A DNA stretch of 64,000 nt from an uncultured Bacteroidales bacterium (GCA_937901525.1 CALDHX010000011.1:1-64000), one strand, 5' to 3'. Shown: positions 42,877 to 52,377, counted from the first letter of the stretch. Program-made: numbers and translations. Notes: a model not told the origin generated them from the sequence alone.

Positions 42877-44235
42877 ATGAAAATACACTTTGTTGCAATT
42901 GGAGGAAGTGCGATGCATAATTTAGCTATTGCACTAAAATTAAAAGGAGTTGAAGTAAGCGGCTCAGATGATGAAATATTTGAACCTGCAAAATCAAGAT
43001 TAGAAAAACATTCTCTATTACCTGAGAAAATAGGTTGGCAACCAGAAAAAATAAATAGTGATTTAGATGCTGTAATTCTTGGAATGCATGCAAAACAAGA
43101 CAATCCTGAATTGTTAAAAGCAAAAGAACTTGGTTTAAAGATATACTCTTACCCAGAATATCTTTACCAAGCCAGCAAAGATAAAACAAGAATAGTTGTA
43201 GGTGGCTCTCATGGCAAAACAACTATAACAGCTATGATTCTACATGTAATGCAAACATTGGGAATTGAAACAGATTACATGGTAGGAGCAAAACTTGAAG
43301 GATTTGATGTAATGGTAAAAATGAGCGATGCTAAATATATGGTATTAGAAGGCGATGAATATCTTTCTTCCCCTATGGATTTACGTCCAAAATTTCATCT
43401 TTACAAACCAGATATTGCAATAATAAACGGAATTGCTTGGGATCATATTAATGTATTTCCTACTTTTGAAATATATGTAGAACAATTCAAAATCTTTGCC
43501 GACAAAATAAGCGAAAACGGCAGTTTGATTTACTTCCAAGATGATGAAAACATTTGCAAGATTGCAAACTCAGCAAGAAAAGACATAAAAACATTTCCTT
43601 ATCGCGAAATAGAGCATAAAATAGTAAACAATCAAACAATAGTTGTAAACGAAGGAAAAGAATATCCTTTACAAATATTTGGAAAGCACAATCTAATCAA
43701 CCTCAATGCAGCAATGAAAGCTTTGGAACAAATAGGTGTAAAAAAATCTGACTTTCTTTCTGCAATAACATCTTTCAAAGGAGCTTCAAAACGTTTAGAA
43801 ATAATAAAAAACGGAAAAAACCAAGCTTTTTACAGCGACTTTGCACACTCACCTTCTAAACTAAAAGCAACAGTTGAAGCAATGAAATCACAATATGCAG
43901 AAAGAAAGCTAACTGCTTGTATGGAATTACACACATTTTCTTCTCTTACGAAAGAATTTCTCGTACAATACAAAGGCACAATCAATGCAGTAGATAACGC
44001 AGCAATATATTTCAACTCTCACGCTTTGGAATTGAAACGCCTTCCTAACCTTGACAAAGAAATGATATATCAAGCCTTTGAAAAAGACGGATTACAAGTC
44101 TTTACAACCACAGAAGAAGTTGTTAAATTCATAAAAGAAAACAGCAAAAACAACGAAAACATTTTAATGATGAGTTCCAGCAACTTTGGAGGCTTAGATT
44201 TAAAACAATTAGCAAACGAAATAATAACCGAATAA
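42877..44235 (+). CDS. mpl: UDP-N-acetylmuramate:tripeptide ligase (Mpl), murein recycling
   Basis: 452 residues from ATG 42877 (MKIHFVAIGG). Mur-ligase fold: N-terminal nucleotide-binding GGSAMHNLAIALKLKG, ATP site GGSHGKTT at 109-116, EGDEYLSSPMD, NGIAWDHINVFPT, FGKHNLINLNAA, and YSDFAHSPSKLKATV. Mpl-type ligases rejoin the recycled tripeptide to UDP-MurNAc. MurC is similar, but the EGDEY and AWDH sequences are the Mpl form. DUF2027-Smr starts 11 bp downstream. Confidence 0.85.
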   Translation: MKIHFVAIGGSAMHNLAIALKLKGVEVSGSDDEIFEPAKSRLEKHSLLPEKIGWQPEKINSDLDAVILGMHAKQDNPELLKAKELGLKIYSYPEYLYQASKDKTRIVVGGSHGKTTITAMILHVMQTLGIETDYMVGAKLEGFDVMVKMSDAKYMVLEGDEYLSSPMDLRPKFHLYKPDIAIINGIAWDHINVFPTFEIYVEQFKIFADKISENGSLIYFQDDENICKIANSARKDIKTFPYREIEHKIVNNQTIVVNEGKEYPLQIFGKHNLINLNAAMKALEQIGVKKSDFLSAITSFKGASKRLEIIKNGKNQAFYSDFAHSPSKLKATVEAMKSQYAERKLTACMELHTFSSLTKEFLVQYKGTINAVDNAAIYFNSHALELKRLPNLDKEMIYQAFEKDGLQVFTTTEEVVKFIKENSKNNENILMMSSSNFGGLDLKQLANEIITE

Positions 44236-44246
44236 ACAAGAAAAAA

Positions 44247-45347
44247 ATGGCAAAATTTAAAATAGGTGATAGAGTTAAGTTTTTAAGCACAGAAGGTGGC
44301 GGAATAATTAAAGGTTTTTCAGCAACAAACGTAGCAAAAGTAGAAGTAGATGGATTTGAAATACCAACTATGATTTCCGATTTAGTATTAGATTATTGTG
44401 ATGATGAAGCTGGAAAATTTTTCTGCACAAAAGAAGAGACGACTCCACAAACTAATATTGAAAAAGAAGAATACGCTGAAAGTTATTCCGATGACGAAAG
44501 AATAAGCCCTCTTTATCTTTCTGCAATAGGAAGAAAACAAGAAGAAGGTATTTATCTTTGCTTTGTACCAGAAGACCAAAAGTGGTTTATATCAGGAGAC
44601 ATAGATGTATATCTTGTAAACAACTCACAAAATAGAATAATATATTCCATATTGCTATTGAAAGAAGACGGATTTATTTCAGAAGACTTCGGCACATTAG
44701 AAAAAATGGAAAAAATTCACCTTGAAACCATATCTCGTGAACAAATAAGCAAATGGGAAAAAGGAGCTGTGCAAATACTTTTCCACAATGACAAATCCTC
44801 TAATGTATTAATGCCTTGCAATTGTGAATTAAAATTAAGAGGAAGCAAATTCTTCAAAGAAGGTTGCTATATTGACACAGGATTTTTCTCAGAAAAAGCT
44901 CTTATGTATGAGATTTGCAAAATGATAACAATATCTCCTTTCATTCAAACAAGCATAGTAAAAGAAGAAGATAAGGTTACAAAAGAAGAAAACATAGTAG
45001 TAAATGTTGCAAAACGAGCATACACAAACACCTTCCTTGACAAACACATGTTAAACTCCTCAACTGCCGAAATAGACCTACACATAGGCGAATTAGTTGA
45101 AGACTATTACCTATTGGAAAATGACCAAATGCTAAAAATACAAATAGAATATGCAAGAAAATGTCTAAACGAAGCAATAATACAAGGACTAAGTAAAATC
45201 ATCTTCATTCACGGCGTAGGACAAGGCGTATTAAAATCGGAATTAATAAAAGAATTAAACAAATATCAAAACATTCACTACTTCGATGCCTCAATGTCAA
45301 AATATGGAGTTGGAGCAACAGAGGTATATATAGGTCAAAACAAATAA
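44247..45347 (+). CDS. DUF2027 domain fused to a Smr domain
   Basis: 366 residues. N-terminal KOW-like FKIGDRVKFLSTEGGG, a DUF2027 middle (about 90-260), and a C-terminal Smr domain: EIDLHIGELVEDY, a long amphipathic linker, KIIFIHGVGQGVLKSEL and a final GATEVYI. MutS2-type Smr domains cut or bind branched DNA or mRNA on stalled ribosomes; this Bacteroidota fusion is uncharacterised. Sits between mpl and a GT90 gene, with 7 bp to the latter. Confidence 0.85.
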   Translation: MAKFKIGDRVKFLSTEGGGIIKGFSATNVAKVEVDGFEIPTMISDLVLDYCDDEAGKFFCTKEETTPQTNIEKEEYAESYSDDERISPLYLSAIGRKQEEGIYLCFVPEDQKWFISGDIDVYLVNNSQNRIIYSILLLKEDGFISEDFGTLEKMEKIHLETISREQISKWEKGAVQILFHNDKSSNVLMPCNCELKLRGSKFFKEGCYIDTGFFSEKALMYEICKMITISPFIQTSIVKEEDKVTKEENIVVNVAKRAYTNTFLDKHMLNSSTAEIDLHIGELVEDYYLLENDQMLKIQIEYARKCLNEAIIQGLSKIIFIHGVGQGVLKSELIKELNKYQNIHYFDASMSKYGVGATEVYIGQNK

Positions 45348-45354
45348 CACTTCC

Positions 45355-46293
45355 ATGAAATTTTTCTATTATTTAAAGGCAATTTTAAAATTGATAATAC
45401 CCAATGCAATTTTAAGAGCGAGAACACAAAAGTTCATCAACAAACAATATCCAAAATACGACTCTTTTGAATTGCAAGATAGATTAAACTATTACAACAA
45501 ACTAAAAAACAAAAGAATATTATCAGAAAACGCCCCTATTCTTTCGCAACACAAAATCAAAGAAGTAAACTATTCAAAGGTTTACTTCTTTGACACCTAC
45601 GAAATCACACGATACTTTCCAAAACACCTGCATTGGATATTTAAACCAGGAGATATAACCACATTACAAACATATCCCTCAATAGTAAAAAGCCGACCAA
45701 TAGTAGAAAACAATGAGAACTCTATTATCTTAAAGCTAAACAAAATCCGACACTTTGTATTTGTAAACGATAAAAGAAAATTTGAAAACAAAATTCCTAA
45801 AATCATTTTCAGAGGAGCAGCACACGGCAAACCAATTAGGCAAAAGTTTATTGAAATGTATGTAAACAATCCAATGTGCGATGTAAAAGACACAGCAAAA
45901 GATTCAATCAATCCAATAAATTGGCAAAGCAAACCAATAAGCATAAAAAAACAGCTAAAATATCGTTACATTATGGCAATAGAAGGCAACGATGTAGCAA
46001 GTAATCTTAGATGGATTATGTCCTCAAACTCAATTGCCGTAATGCCTCGCCCAAAATACGAAACTTGGTTTATGGAAGGCACTTTGATTCCTAACCATCA
46101 CTACATTGAAATAAAAGATGATTTTAGTGATTTAATAGAAAGAGTGAATTTCTATGAACAAAATCCCGAATTAGCAAAGAATATAATAAAGAATGCCAAT
46201 GAATACGTAAAACAATTCAAAGACAAAAAACGAGAAAAACTACTTGGCATTTTAGTAATGAAAAAATACTTTGAAAAAACAGGACAACTTTAA
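45355..46293 (+). CDS. GT90-like LPS/glycan glycosyltransferase
   Basis: 312 residues. Similar to the GT90 (CAP10/LpsA) family: KIIFRGAAHGKPIRQKFIEM, LKYRYIMAIEGNDVASNLRW, and SNSIAVMPRPKYETWFMEG, with the Glu-Gly-Asn-Asp segment and a final YHYI-like region (NHHYIEIKDDFSDL). Expected to add xylose or another sugar to LPS or a surface glycan. No signal peptide or clear membrane segment beyond a hydrophobic N-terminus. Last gene of the mpl operon. Confidence 0.82.
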   Translation: MKFFYYLKAILKLIIPNAILRARTQKFINKQYPKYDSFELQDRLNYYNKLKNKRILSENAPILSQHKIKEVNYSKVYFFDTYEITRYFPKHLHWIFKPGDITTLQTYPSIVKSRPIVENNENSIILKLNKIRHFVFVNDKRKFENKIPKIIFRGAAHGKPIRQKFIEMYVNNPMCDVKDTAKDSINPINWQSKPISIKKQLKYRYIMAIEGNDVASNLRWIMSSNSIAVMPRPKYETWFMEGTLIPNHHYIEIKDDFSDLIERVNFYEQNPELAKNIIKNANEYVKQFKDKKREKLLGILVMKKYFEKTGQL

Positions 46294-46302
46294 TAAAAAA
46301 AG

Positions 46303-46349
46303 CAAAGAAAAAATTAAATTTTTCTTTGCTTTTTTTTATTTTTTCTTTG
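46303..46349. repeat. 21-bp phased CTTTG array, locus F, also a perfect inverted repeat
   Basis: CAAAG at 46303, CTTTG at 46324 and 46345; a fourth CAAAG at 46366 falls inside the metK 3' end, still in 21-bp phase. The first two boxes and their A/T arms form a perfect hairpin (AAAAAAGCAAAGAAAAA with its complement), which can terminate both the GT90 and metK transcripts. Confidence 0.75.
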
Positions 46350-46357
46350 ATTTATTT

Positions 46358-47626
46358 TTATAATTCAAAGACTTTTTTAAGCCTATCTACGTAATCAAGT
46401 TTTTCCCAAGTAAAGAACTCAACTTCTTTTTGAATTTTCTTTCCATTTCTTTGAATTTCCACTATTTTCTTATATGGTGTGCGTCCAAAGTGTCCGTATG
46501 AAGAAGTTGGAGCAAAGATAGGATTTTTCAATCCAAAGCGTTCTACTATTGCATAAGGACGTAGGTCAAATATTGTTTTGATTTTTTCAGCTATTTGACC
46601 ATCTGTCATTGTTTTTCCATTTTCTTGTACTTTTGCTGTGCCGTATGTGTTTACGTAAAGTCCAACAGGCTGTGCTATTCCTATGGCGTATGCTACTTGT
46701 ACTAAGACTTCTTCACACAATCCTGCTGCTACCATATTTTTTGCTATGTGTCTTACTGCGTATGCTGCACTTCTATCTACCTTTGAAGAGTCTTTGCCTG
46801 AGAATGCTCCACCTCCGTGAGCTCCTTTACCACCATAAGTATCTACTATTATCTTTCTTCCTGTCAAACCTGTATCTCCGTGAGGTCCTCCTATGACAAA
46901 TTTTCCTGTTGGATTAACATGTAAGGTGTAGGCTGCGTTAAACAAATCTTTTACGCTTTGTTTTTGTTGTTTTTCTATCACTCTTGGAATTAAAATCTCT
47001 TTTACGTCTTTTTTTATGCGTTCAAGCATCTTTGCTTCTTCATCAAAGTCATCGTGTTGTGTAGAAATAACGATTGTGTTAATGGCTTTTGGTGTATTGT
47101 CATCGTTATACTCTATTGTAACTTGGCTTTTTGAATCGGGACGAAGGTATGTCATTTCCTTTCCTTCTTTTCTGATTTGAGCAAGTTCGTAAACCAACAT
47201 GTGAGAAAGTTGTAAAGAAAGTGGCATATAGTCTTCTGTGTCGCTACAAGCATATCCAAACATCATTCCTTGATCTCCTGCTCCTTGTTCTTCTTCTGTT
47301 TGTCTTTCTACGCCTTGATTTATATCTGGACTTTGCTCGTGAATTGCCGAAATCACACCACAAGAATTGCTTTCAAACATATATTCGCCTTTTGTGTAGC
47401 CTATGTTTTTTATTACTTGTCTTGCTGTGTGTTGCACATCAACGTATGCTTCTGCTTTCACCTCTCCGCTAAGTACTACTAAGCCTGTGGTTACTAATGT
47501 TTCGCAAGCGACTTTTGAATTTTCATCTTGTGAGAGAAATTCATCTAAAAGTGCATCGGAAATTTGATCTGAGACCTTATCTGGATGTCCTTCTGAAACT
47601 GATTCTGATGTAAAAAAATATGACAT
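46358..47626 (-). CDS. metK: S-adenosylmethionine synthetase
   Basis: 422 residues, the longer Bacteroidota form. TSESVSEGHPDKVSDQISDA at the N-terminus, GAGDQGMMFGYA, FVIGGPHGDTGLTGRKIIVD and GGGAFSGKDSSKVDRSAAY. Makes SAM from methionine and ATP. Preceded by a 144-nt leader with a SAM-II-like aptamer, so it is probably feedback controlled at RNA level. Its 3' end runs into the CTTTG array of locus F. Confidence 0.96.
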   Translation of the reverse strand: MSYFFTSESVSEGHPDKVSDQISDALLDEFLSQDENSKVACETLVTTGLVVLSGEVKAEAYVDVQHTARQVIKNIGYTKGEYMFESNSCGVISAIHEQSPDINQGVERQTEEEQGAGDQGMMFGYACSDTEDYMPLSLQLSHMLVYELAQIRKEGKEMTYLRPDSKSQVTIEYNDDNTPKAINTIVISTQHDDFDEEAKMLERIKKDVKEILIPRVIEKQQKQSVKDLFNAAYTLHVNPTGKFVIGGPHGDTGLTGRKIIVDTYGGKGAHGGGAFSGKDSSKVDRSAAYAVRHIAKNMVAAGLCEEVLVQVAYAIGIAQPVGLYVNTYGTAKVQENGKTMTDGQIAEKIKTIFDLRPYAIVERFGLKNPIFAPTSSYGHFGRTPYKKIVEIQRNGKKIQKEVEFFTWEKLDYVDRLKKVFEL

Positions 47627-47685
47627 ATTCTTTGTTTTTTATTATTAATAAATACACTCTTATAATTCTAAGTAAACAAAGAAAA

Positions 47686-47768
47686 GGTTGATTGGATTAA
47701 AAAAAGATGTTAAAATGTTGTTTTAGCATTTTTTTATGTGGTTGCAATCAATCCAAATCTTTCCACTT
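47686..47768 (-). promoter_or_regulatory. SAM-II-like riboswitch in the metK leader
   Basis: On the minus strand an aptamer (47768-47716) reads GUGG, AAA, then GAUUUGGAUUGAUUGCA, A, CCAC, about ten A/U bases, and GCUAAAACAAC. SAM-II riboswitches have GAUUU-N6-AUUGCA inside stem P1 and a downstream GCUAAA; here the 17-nt loop length and both conserved blocks match. UUG/CAA (47749-47751 with 47718-47720) replaces the CC/GG pairing of the known form. Downstream CAAUCAACC (47694-47686) can pair with GGAUUGAUUG of the aptamer loop, a plausible alternative helix. Odd: an extra AAA next to P1. Confidence 0.6.
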
Positions 47769-47776
47769 AGGAACTG

Positions 47777-47784
47777 CAAAATTA
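47777..47784 (-). promoter_or_regulatory. -7 element TAATTTTG of metK
   Basis: Exact minus-strand match; transcription should start near 47770, at the first base of the aptamer and 144 nt before the ATG. Confidence 0.6.
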
Positions 47785-47818
47785 CAATATTTATTTTAAT
47801 TAGCAATTTCCATACAAC

Positions 47819-47858
47819 AAAAAAAACGGACTGTTTTCTTTACAGCCCGTTTTTTTGT
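47819..47858 (-). terminator. Terminator after the T9SS type B protein
   Basis: AAAAAACGG, CTGT and complement ACAG, CCGTTTTTT form an imperfect 13-bp stem with one mismatch and a T run. Confidence 0.7.
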
Positions 47859-47877
47859 TATTGTTTTTTTATATTTT

Positions 47878-50778
47878 CTACCTTAACACTTCTATACTTC
47901 CTTTGTATTCTACATCTCTTATTGGTCCACGGCCAATGAAGCGATAGAAGTATGTGCCTGATGGTGTATTTGTTGCCGCTGGATCCCAGAAATCACTTTC
48001 GTTTCTCATGTTTTGTATGAAGAATATTCTCTTTCCGTAACGGTTGTAGATAGAAAGTTCATTGTCAGGGAAGGCTTGTCCATCTATTAAGTTGTGAATT
48101 TCAAATACGTCATTGACGCCGTCTCCGTTTGGTGTGATTACGTTAGGGAACATCAGGTTATCGTTGATGATTGTGATGATTCTTGATATTGTGTCATGAC
48201 ATTCGTATATGTATCCGCTTGGTGCAAGGTTTACACTGTATGCGTCTAATACGATTGTGTAGTCGCCTGCTACTGTCTCGCCTGATTGTGGGGTCCAAGT
48301 GTATGATGGGTTGGCTCCAAAGACGTTTTCTATTGCGTTTGCATCGTTTTTATTGGTTTGAATGGTCCAATGGTATTGGTTTGTCGCATCATTTGGTTCG
48401 GTTAGGTTGATTAAGTCGGCTGTTGGGTTGGATGCGTATGGGTTATTTGGTTCCCATCCAAAGTTTGCTGCTGGGTGACGGTACACGTTTATGATGTCGT
48501 TGTATTCTATTGAGTCGGTACAGCCGTGTTCTGAGGTTACTTTTAGTTTTATGTCGTATGTTCCGTATGGGAAGGTGAAGGATGGGTTAGGCTCTGTTGA
48601 GGATTCTTCGCCTACATGCCATTCAAATGTTTGTGCGTTTGTTGCTGTGTTTTGTAATTGGAAACTGTATGGTTCGCAGCCTTCTAATGGAAATTTGTCT
48701 GATGTGAAGGCGGCTATCGCTGCTGGGTGTACCAATAAGTTAATAGAGTCTCTACCATAGCAATAGATGCTTCCATTATATTCTGTTACTAAAACTTCGT
48801 ATTTAATTACCGAATTGGAGTTTGCATGAGTTTGAGCAGTGATTACTCTTGTTGTATCACCTGTTGGACTCCAAGCATACGAAGCAGTAGGGGATTCATT
48901 TCCTGCATCAAGTTCTACGCTATACATTTCGCAAAGAGCAACATCTTCTCCTAAGTCTACTACTGGGGTTTGTACTACTGTGAATGGAGATACTGTATCC
49001 CATTGACAACCGAAATCATCTATTACTGTTATGTCGAATATAAAGGTTCCGGCACTGTCTATTGGTGGGGCTATGGTTGCTGATGTTGGTGAGGTAGGTG
49101 TATAGAACGATACGCCTTCCCATATTACTGTGTCTAATGGTACTTGATAATCCCAATTAGCTCCACTATTTTGACCAAGTTCCAAATCCCAATAATATAT
49201 AAATCCATTATCAACACTTAAATTATCACATATTCTAAAAATCCATTCCCCATTAAGAGGACAACCAATAAGGTTATTAAATGCTGTAAGGTCTACTGTT
49301 GTTCCACTTCCTTGAACAGGAGTTTGGAAATATCCTGTGGTGTCCACTGTATTTGTTGAATCTAATGGCTGACCCGATGTACCTGTTGTTCCTAATACGC
49401 CTCTTGCTCCATCTAAATATTGATTAGACCAGCAGTATGTCCAACCTTCTCCTTGTGGTGCACAAGATGTATCGCAACAAGAAGAGTTATATGGTTCGTC
49501 TACCGTTACTCCTAACCAAATACCACCTCCACCACCTTGGTTTTTCAAGATAACGCTCTGACCATTTGGACAAATAACTTGCATTCCTATGTCTCCTATG
49601 TATGAGTGTTCTGCATTTAAACATATTGACATTATATCATCAGAACTTCCCACAACAGCTCCTGGCGTGAAAGCATCAAAAACAACCGGAGCATCAAAAC
49701 ACATTGTCCCATTTATATAAGTGCAATTTGGTCCGTCTGGAATAAAGACTGTATTTATAAAAGTTTCCTTTGCACTTCTTGAAAAATCCAAAGAGTCAAC
49801 TATGATTGAAGAGTTTGCTCCATAACCTACATTAAGTCCTAACTCTGTTCCTGAACAAATATCTGGTATTGGTGCAACTGTTTTTATAGGATTTGTTGCT
49901 ATTCTCAAACGTGTATCTATTGTATTTCTACTCTTACAACCTCCATTATTTGTATCTTCCACTGTAAGCATAATATCATATCCATTCAATTCAGGATAGC
50001 CATGTCCGATAGTTGGATCGAAATTCACAGTATCACCTGTTCCATCTCCAAAACTCCAATAGTAAATACAAGTTTCTGCTCCTTGATAGTAAGATGTTAT
50101 TTCACCAGGGATATATTCTGGGAATTTAGGCTTAGCAACCAAAACTACTGAATCGCCCAAGCAAATATCAATAGCTTTAAACGGAACATAAACCTCACTT
50201 CCGTCTTCTTGCACAACAGTATCTATTAATTCTCTCACAGGTCTTGTTGTCATATTTCCTTCCGAGTCATATTTATAGAAGAATGTATCTAAATCTGCCT
50301 CAGGAAACTGACAATTTTGCACACATTCCATTACTGCTTTCCACCCAGAAGCAGTACCACTTCCATCGGAAACCAAACGAAATGTCAAACATTGCGAACC
50401 AATTGCTAATGAAGGCATAATTGTTGCACCTTGCAGATCGTTTCCAGAGAATGTTGTACTTTGCTCAACGTGCATATATTCTGGATCGTTGATTGATGTT
50501 CCTTCATATATTTTCACATAATCACCCGCTCCTATATTAAACTCTTCAAATGTAAGAGCAATTCTTGTATTCGGATTTCCAGAAGTAGGGCAAATAGTTA
50601 CCCATCTATCTACCGATGTTGCATAATCTGCTGTTGAAGAGTTATCATAAAAATAACCCGCACAACGATTCACCGTTGTTTCGTGCGTATTAGCATTAAG
50701 CATTAAATTCTGTGCAATACTCTCTTTTGCAAACAAGGTCATAAATACTACGACCAAAATTAAAAATAACCTTTTCAT
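47878..50778 (-). CDS. Large secreted T9SS type B protein with CUB, PKD and P-domains
   Basis: 966 residues from ATG 50778 (MKRLFLILVV); ATG 50784 adds two. Signal peptide ends near SIAQN. A CUB-like domain (about 30-165), a PKD domain around 225-290 (WSFGDGTGDTVNF), and a proprotein-convertase P-like domain (about 350-545; SYIGDIGMQVICPNG then LNGEWIFRICD). Further PKD-like domains follow, then a gliding-associated C-terminal (type B) sorting domain: FPNVITPNGDGVNDVFEIHN, SIYNRYGKRIF, SGTYFYRFIG, ending EVLR. Probably a surface-attached adhesin or complex partner; no enzyme motif seen. Confidence 0.88.
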   Translation of the reverse strand: MKRLFLILVVVFMTLFAKESIAQNLMLNANTHETTVNRCAGYFYDNSSTADYATSVDRWVTICPTSGNPNTRIALTFEEFNIGAGDYVKIYEGTSINDPEYMHVEQSTTFSGNDLQGATIMPSLAIGSQCLTFRLVSDGSGTASGWKAVMECVQNCQFPEADLDTFFYKYDSEGNMTTRPVRELIDTVVQEDGSEVYVPFKAIDICLGDSVVLVAKPKFPEYIPGEITSYYQGAETCIYYWSFGDGTGDTVNFDPTIGHGYPELNGYDIMLTVEDTNNGGCKSRNTIDTRLRIATNPIKTVAPIPDICSGTELGLNVGYGANSSIIVDSLDFSRSAKETFINTVFIPDGPNCTYINGTMCFDAPVVFDAFTPGAVVGSSDDIMSICLNAEHSYIGDIGMQVICPNGQSVILKNQGGGGGIWLGVTVDEPYNSSCCDTSCAPQGEGWTYCWSNQYLDGARGVLGTTGTSGQPLDSTNTVDTTGYFQTPVQGSGTTVDLTAFNNLIGCPLNGEWIFRICDNLSVDNGFIYYWDLELGQNSGANWDYQVPLDTVIWEGVSFYTPTSPTSATIAPPIDSAGTFIFDITVIDDFGCQWDTVSPFTVVQTPVVDLGEDVALCEMYSVELDAGNESPTASYAWSPTGDTTRVITAQTHANSNSVIKYEVLVTEYNGSIYCYGRDSINLLVHPAAIAAFTSDKFPLEGCEPYSFQLQNTATNAQTFEWHVGEESSTEPNPSFTFPYGTYDIKLKVTSEHGCTDSIEYNDIINVYRHPAANFGWEPNNPYASNPTADLINLTEPNDATNQYHWTIQTNKNDANAIENVFGANPSYTWTPQSGETVAGDYTIVLDAYSVNLAPSGYIYECHDTISRIITIINDNLMFPNVITPNGDGVNDVFEIHNLIDGQAFPDNELSIYNRYGKRIFFIQNMRNESDFWDPAATNTPSGTYFYRFIGRGPIRDVEYKGSIEVLR

Positions 50779-50798
50779 ATCCATTTATTTTAAAGTTA

Positions 50799-50806
50799 CA
50801 AAAATA
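50799..50806 (-). promoter_or_regulatory. -7 element TATTTTTG
   Basis: Exact minus-strand match 21 bp upstream of ATG 50778; the leader would be very short. Confidence 0.5.
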
Positions 50807-50913
50807 TACATTTTATTTCATTATACCAAAACAAAAGCATTTTTTCTTTTACACATATATAGACAAAATGAAAATGCGTTTTGTTACAACTCTATGAAAA
50901 AAAAATTTTTTTT

Positions 50914-50960
50914 CTTTGTTTTTTTTAATTTTTTCTTTGAAATATTTTGCGTTTTCTTTG
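50914..50960. repeat. 21-bp phased CTTTG array, locus G (three boxes)
   Basis: CTTTG at 50914, 50935 and 50956, exactly 21 bp apart, in the divergent spacer between the T9SS type B gene and hisS. Confidence 0.75.
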
Positions 50961-50991
50961 AAAAAAAATAGCAGACCAAATAAATTTTCTC

Positions 50992-50999
50992 TATTTTTG
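50992..50999 (+). promoter_or_regulatory. -7 element TATTTTTG of hisS
   Basis: Exact match 22 bp before the ATG at 51022. Confidence 0.55.
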
Positions 51000-51021
51000 C
51001 AAATCAATTAAAATTAGAACT

Positions 51022-52377
51022 ATGAATTACAAAACAGTAAAAGGCACAAGAGATTTTTTACCTTCGCAAATGAGAAAGCGTAATTATATTTTTGATACAA
51101 TTAAAGAGGTTTACAATTCTCATGGCTTTCAATCAATAGAAACTCCCGCTATGGAGGAATTAAACACCTTGATGGGCAAGTATGGAGACGAGGGAGACAA
51201 GTTATTATTCAAAATTTTAAACTCAGGAGATTTCGTTACAGACAAATCTTTAAACACAAGCGATTACAAAGCTCTCACAAAACAAATTTCTGAAAAAGGT
51301 TTACGTTATGATTTAACCGTTCCTTTTGCAAGATTTGTAGTAAACCATTTGAGCGAAATAACATTTCCTTTCAAGCGTTATCAAATTCAACCCGTTTGGC
51401 GAGCTGACCGTCCTCAAAAAGGTAGATATAGAGAATTTTATCAATGCGATGCCGACATTATAGGTAGCGATAGCCTTTTAAACGAAGTAGATTTAATGTG
51501 TATGATTGAAGAAGTATTTAAAAAACTCTCCCTTCGTACAAAAATAAAACTAAACAACAGAAAAATACTTTTAGCCATTGCACAATATATAGGAAAAGAA
51601 GAAAACCTTATTGATATTACTGTGGCTATTGACAAGTTAGACAAAATAGGTTATGAAAAAGTTTGCGAAGAACTAAGAACAAAAGGATTCAGCCAAGAAG
51701 ACATTGAAAGACTTAGCCCTATTTTTTCTTTAAACGGTAGCAATGAAAGCAAAATAGAAAGTTTAAGAAAAATTTTAACAAGTCAAGAAGGCGAAAAAGG
51801 CTTAAACGAATTAGAATACGTATTAAACCAATGCAAACAACTACATATAGAAAACATAGAATTTGACATCACCTTAGCAAGAGGTTTAAATTATTACACC
51901 GGTGCAATAATGGAAGTAAAAGCTCTTGATGTTGAAATTGGAAGTATTTGTGGAGGCGGAAGATATGACAACCTAACCGGAATATTTGGACATCAAGGAC
52001 TATCAGGTGTAGGAATTAGCTTTGGAGCAGATAGAATATACGATTGTTTAGAACAACTTAATCTTTTCCCTGAAAGCATTTGCACTTCAAGCGATATTCT
52101 CTTTACAAATTTCGGAGAAAACGAAGCCTTATTTGCATTAAACATTGCACGTAGTTTAAGAGCAAAAGGAATAAAAGCAGAAGTCTATCCCGATTCTGCA
52201 AAATTAAAAAAGCAAATGAACTACGCTAATGACAAGCAAATCAAATTTGTTGCTTTGATTGGCGAGAACGAAATGAAAGAAAACAAAGTTTCGCTTAAAA
52301 ATATGGAAAGCGGAGAACAAGTTTTAGTTGAAATAAATGATTTAGAAAACGTAATTAAACAAGCAATTAACGCTTAA
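51022..52377 (+). CDS. hisS: Histidyl-tRNA synthetase
   Basis: 451 residues. Class II core: motif 1 GTRDFLPSQ with the following helix, motif 2 RYQIQPVWRADRPQKGRYREF, the His-specific segments RGLNYYTGAIMEV and CGGGRYDNL, and motif 3 LSGVGISFGADRI. C-terminal anticodon domain from about 350. It charges tRNA-His. Overlaps the convergent YgiQ gene by 11 bp at the 3' end. Confidence 0.95.
   Translation: MNYKTVKGTRDFLPSQMRKRNYIFDTIKEVYNSHGFQSIETPAMEELNTLMGKYGDEGDKLLFKILNSGDFVTDKSLNTSDYKALTKQISEKGLRYDLTVPFARFVVNHLSEITFPFKRYQIQPVWRADRPQKGRYREFYQCDADIIGSDSLLNEVDLMCMIEEVFKKLSLRTKIKLNNRKILLAIAQYIGKEENLIDITVAIDKLDKIGYEKVCEELRTKGFSQEDIERLSPIFSLNGSNESKIESLRKILTSQEGEKGLNELEYVLNQCKQLHIENIEFDITLARGLNYYTGAIMEVKALDVEIGSICGGGRYDNLTGIFGHQGLSGVGISFGADRIYDCLEQLNLFPESICTSSDILFTNFGENEALFALNIARSLRAKGIKAEVYPDSAKLKKQMNYANDKQIKFVALIGENEMKENKVSLKNMESGEQVLVEINDLENVIKQAINA

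Noticed and set aside
47819..47858. tRNA or small RNA gene
   Set aside because: The hairpin has one imperfect stem and flanking T runs, and fits a terminator; no cloverleaf is possible.
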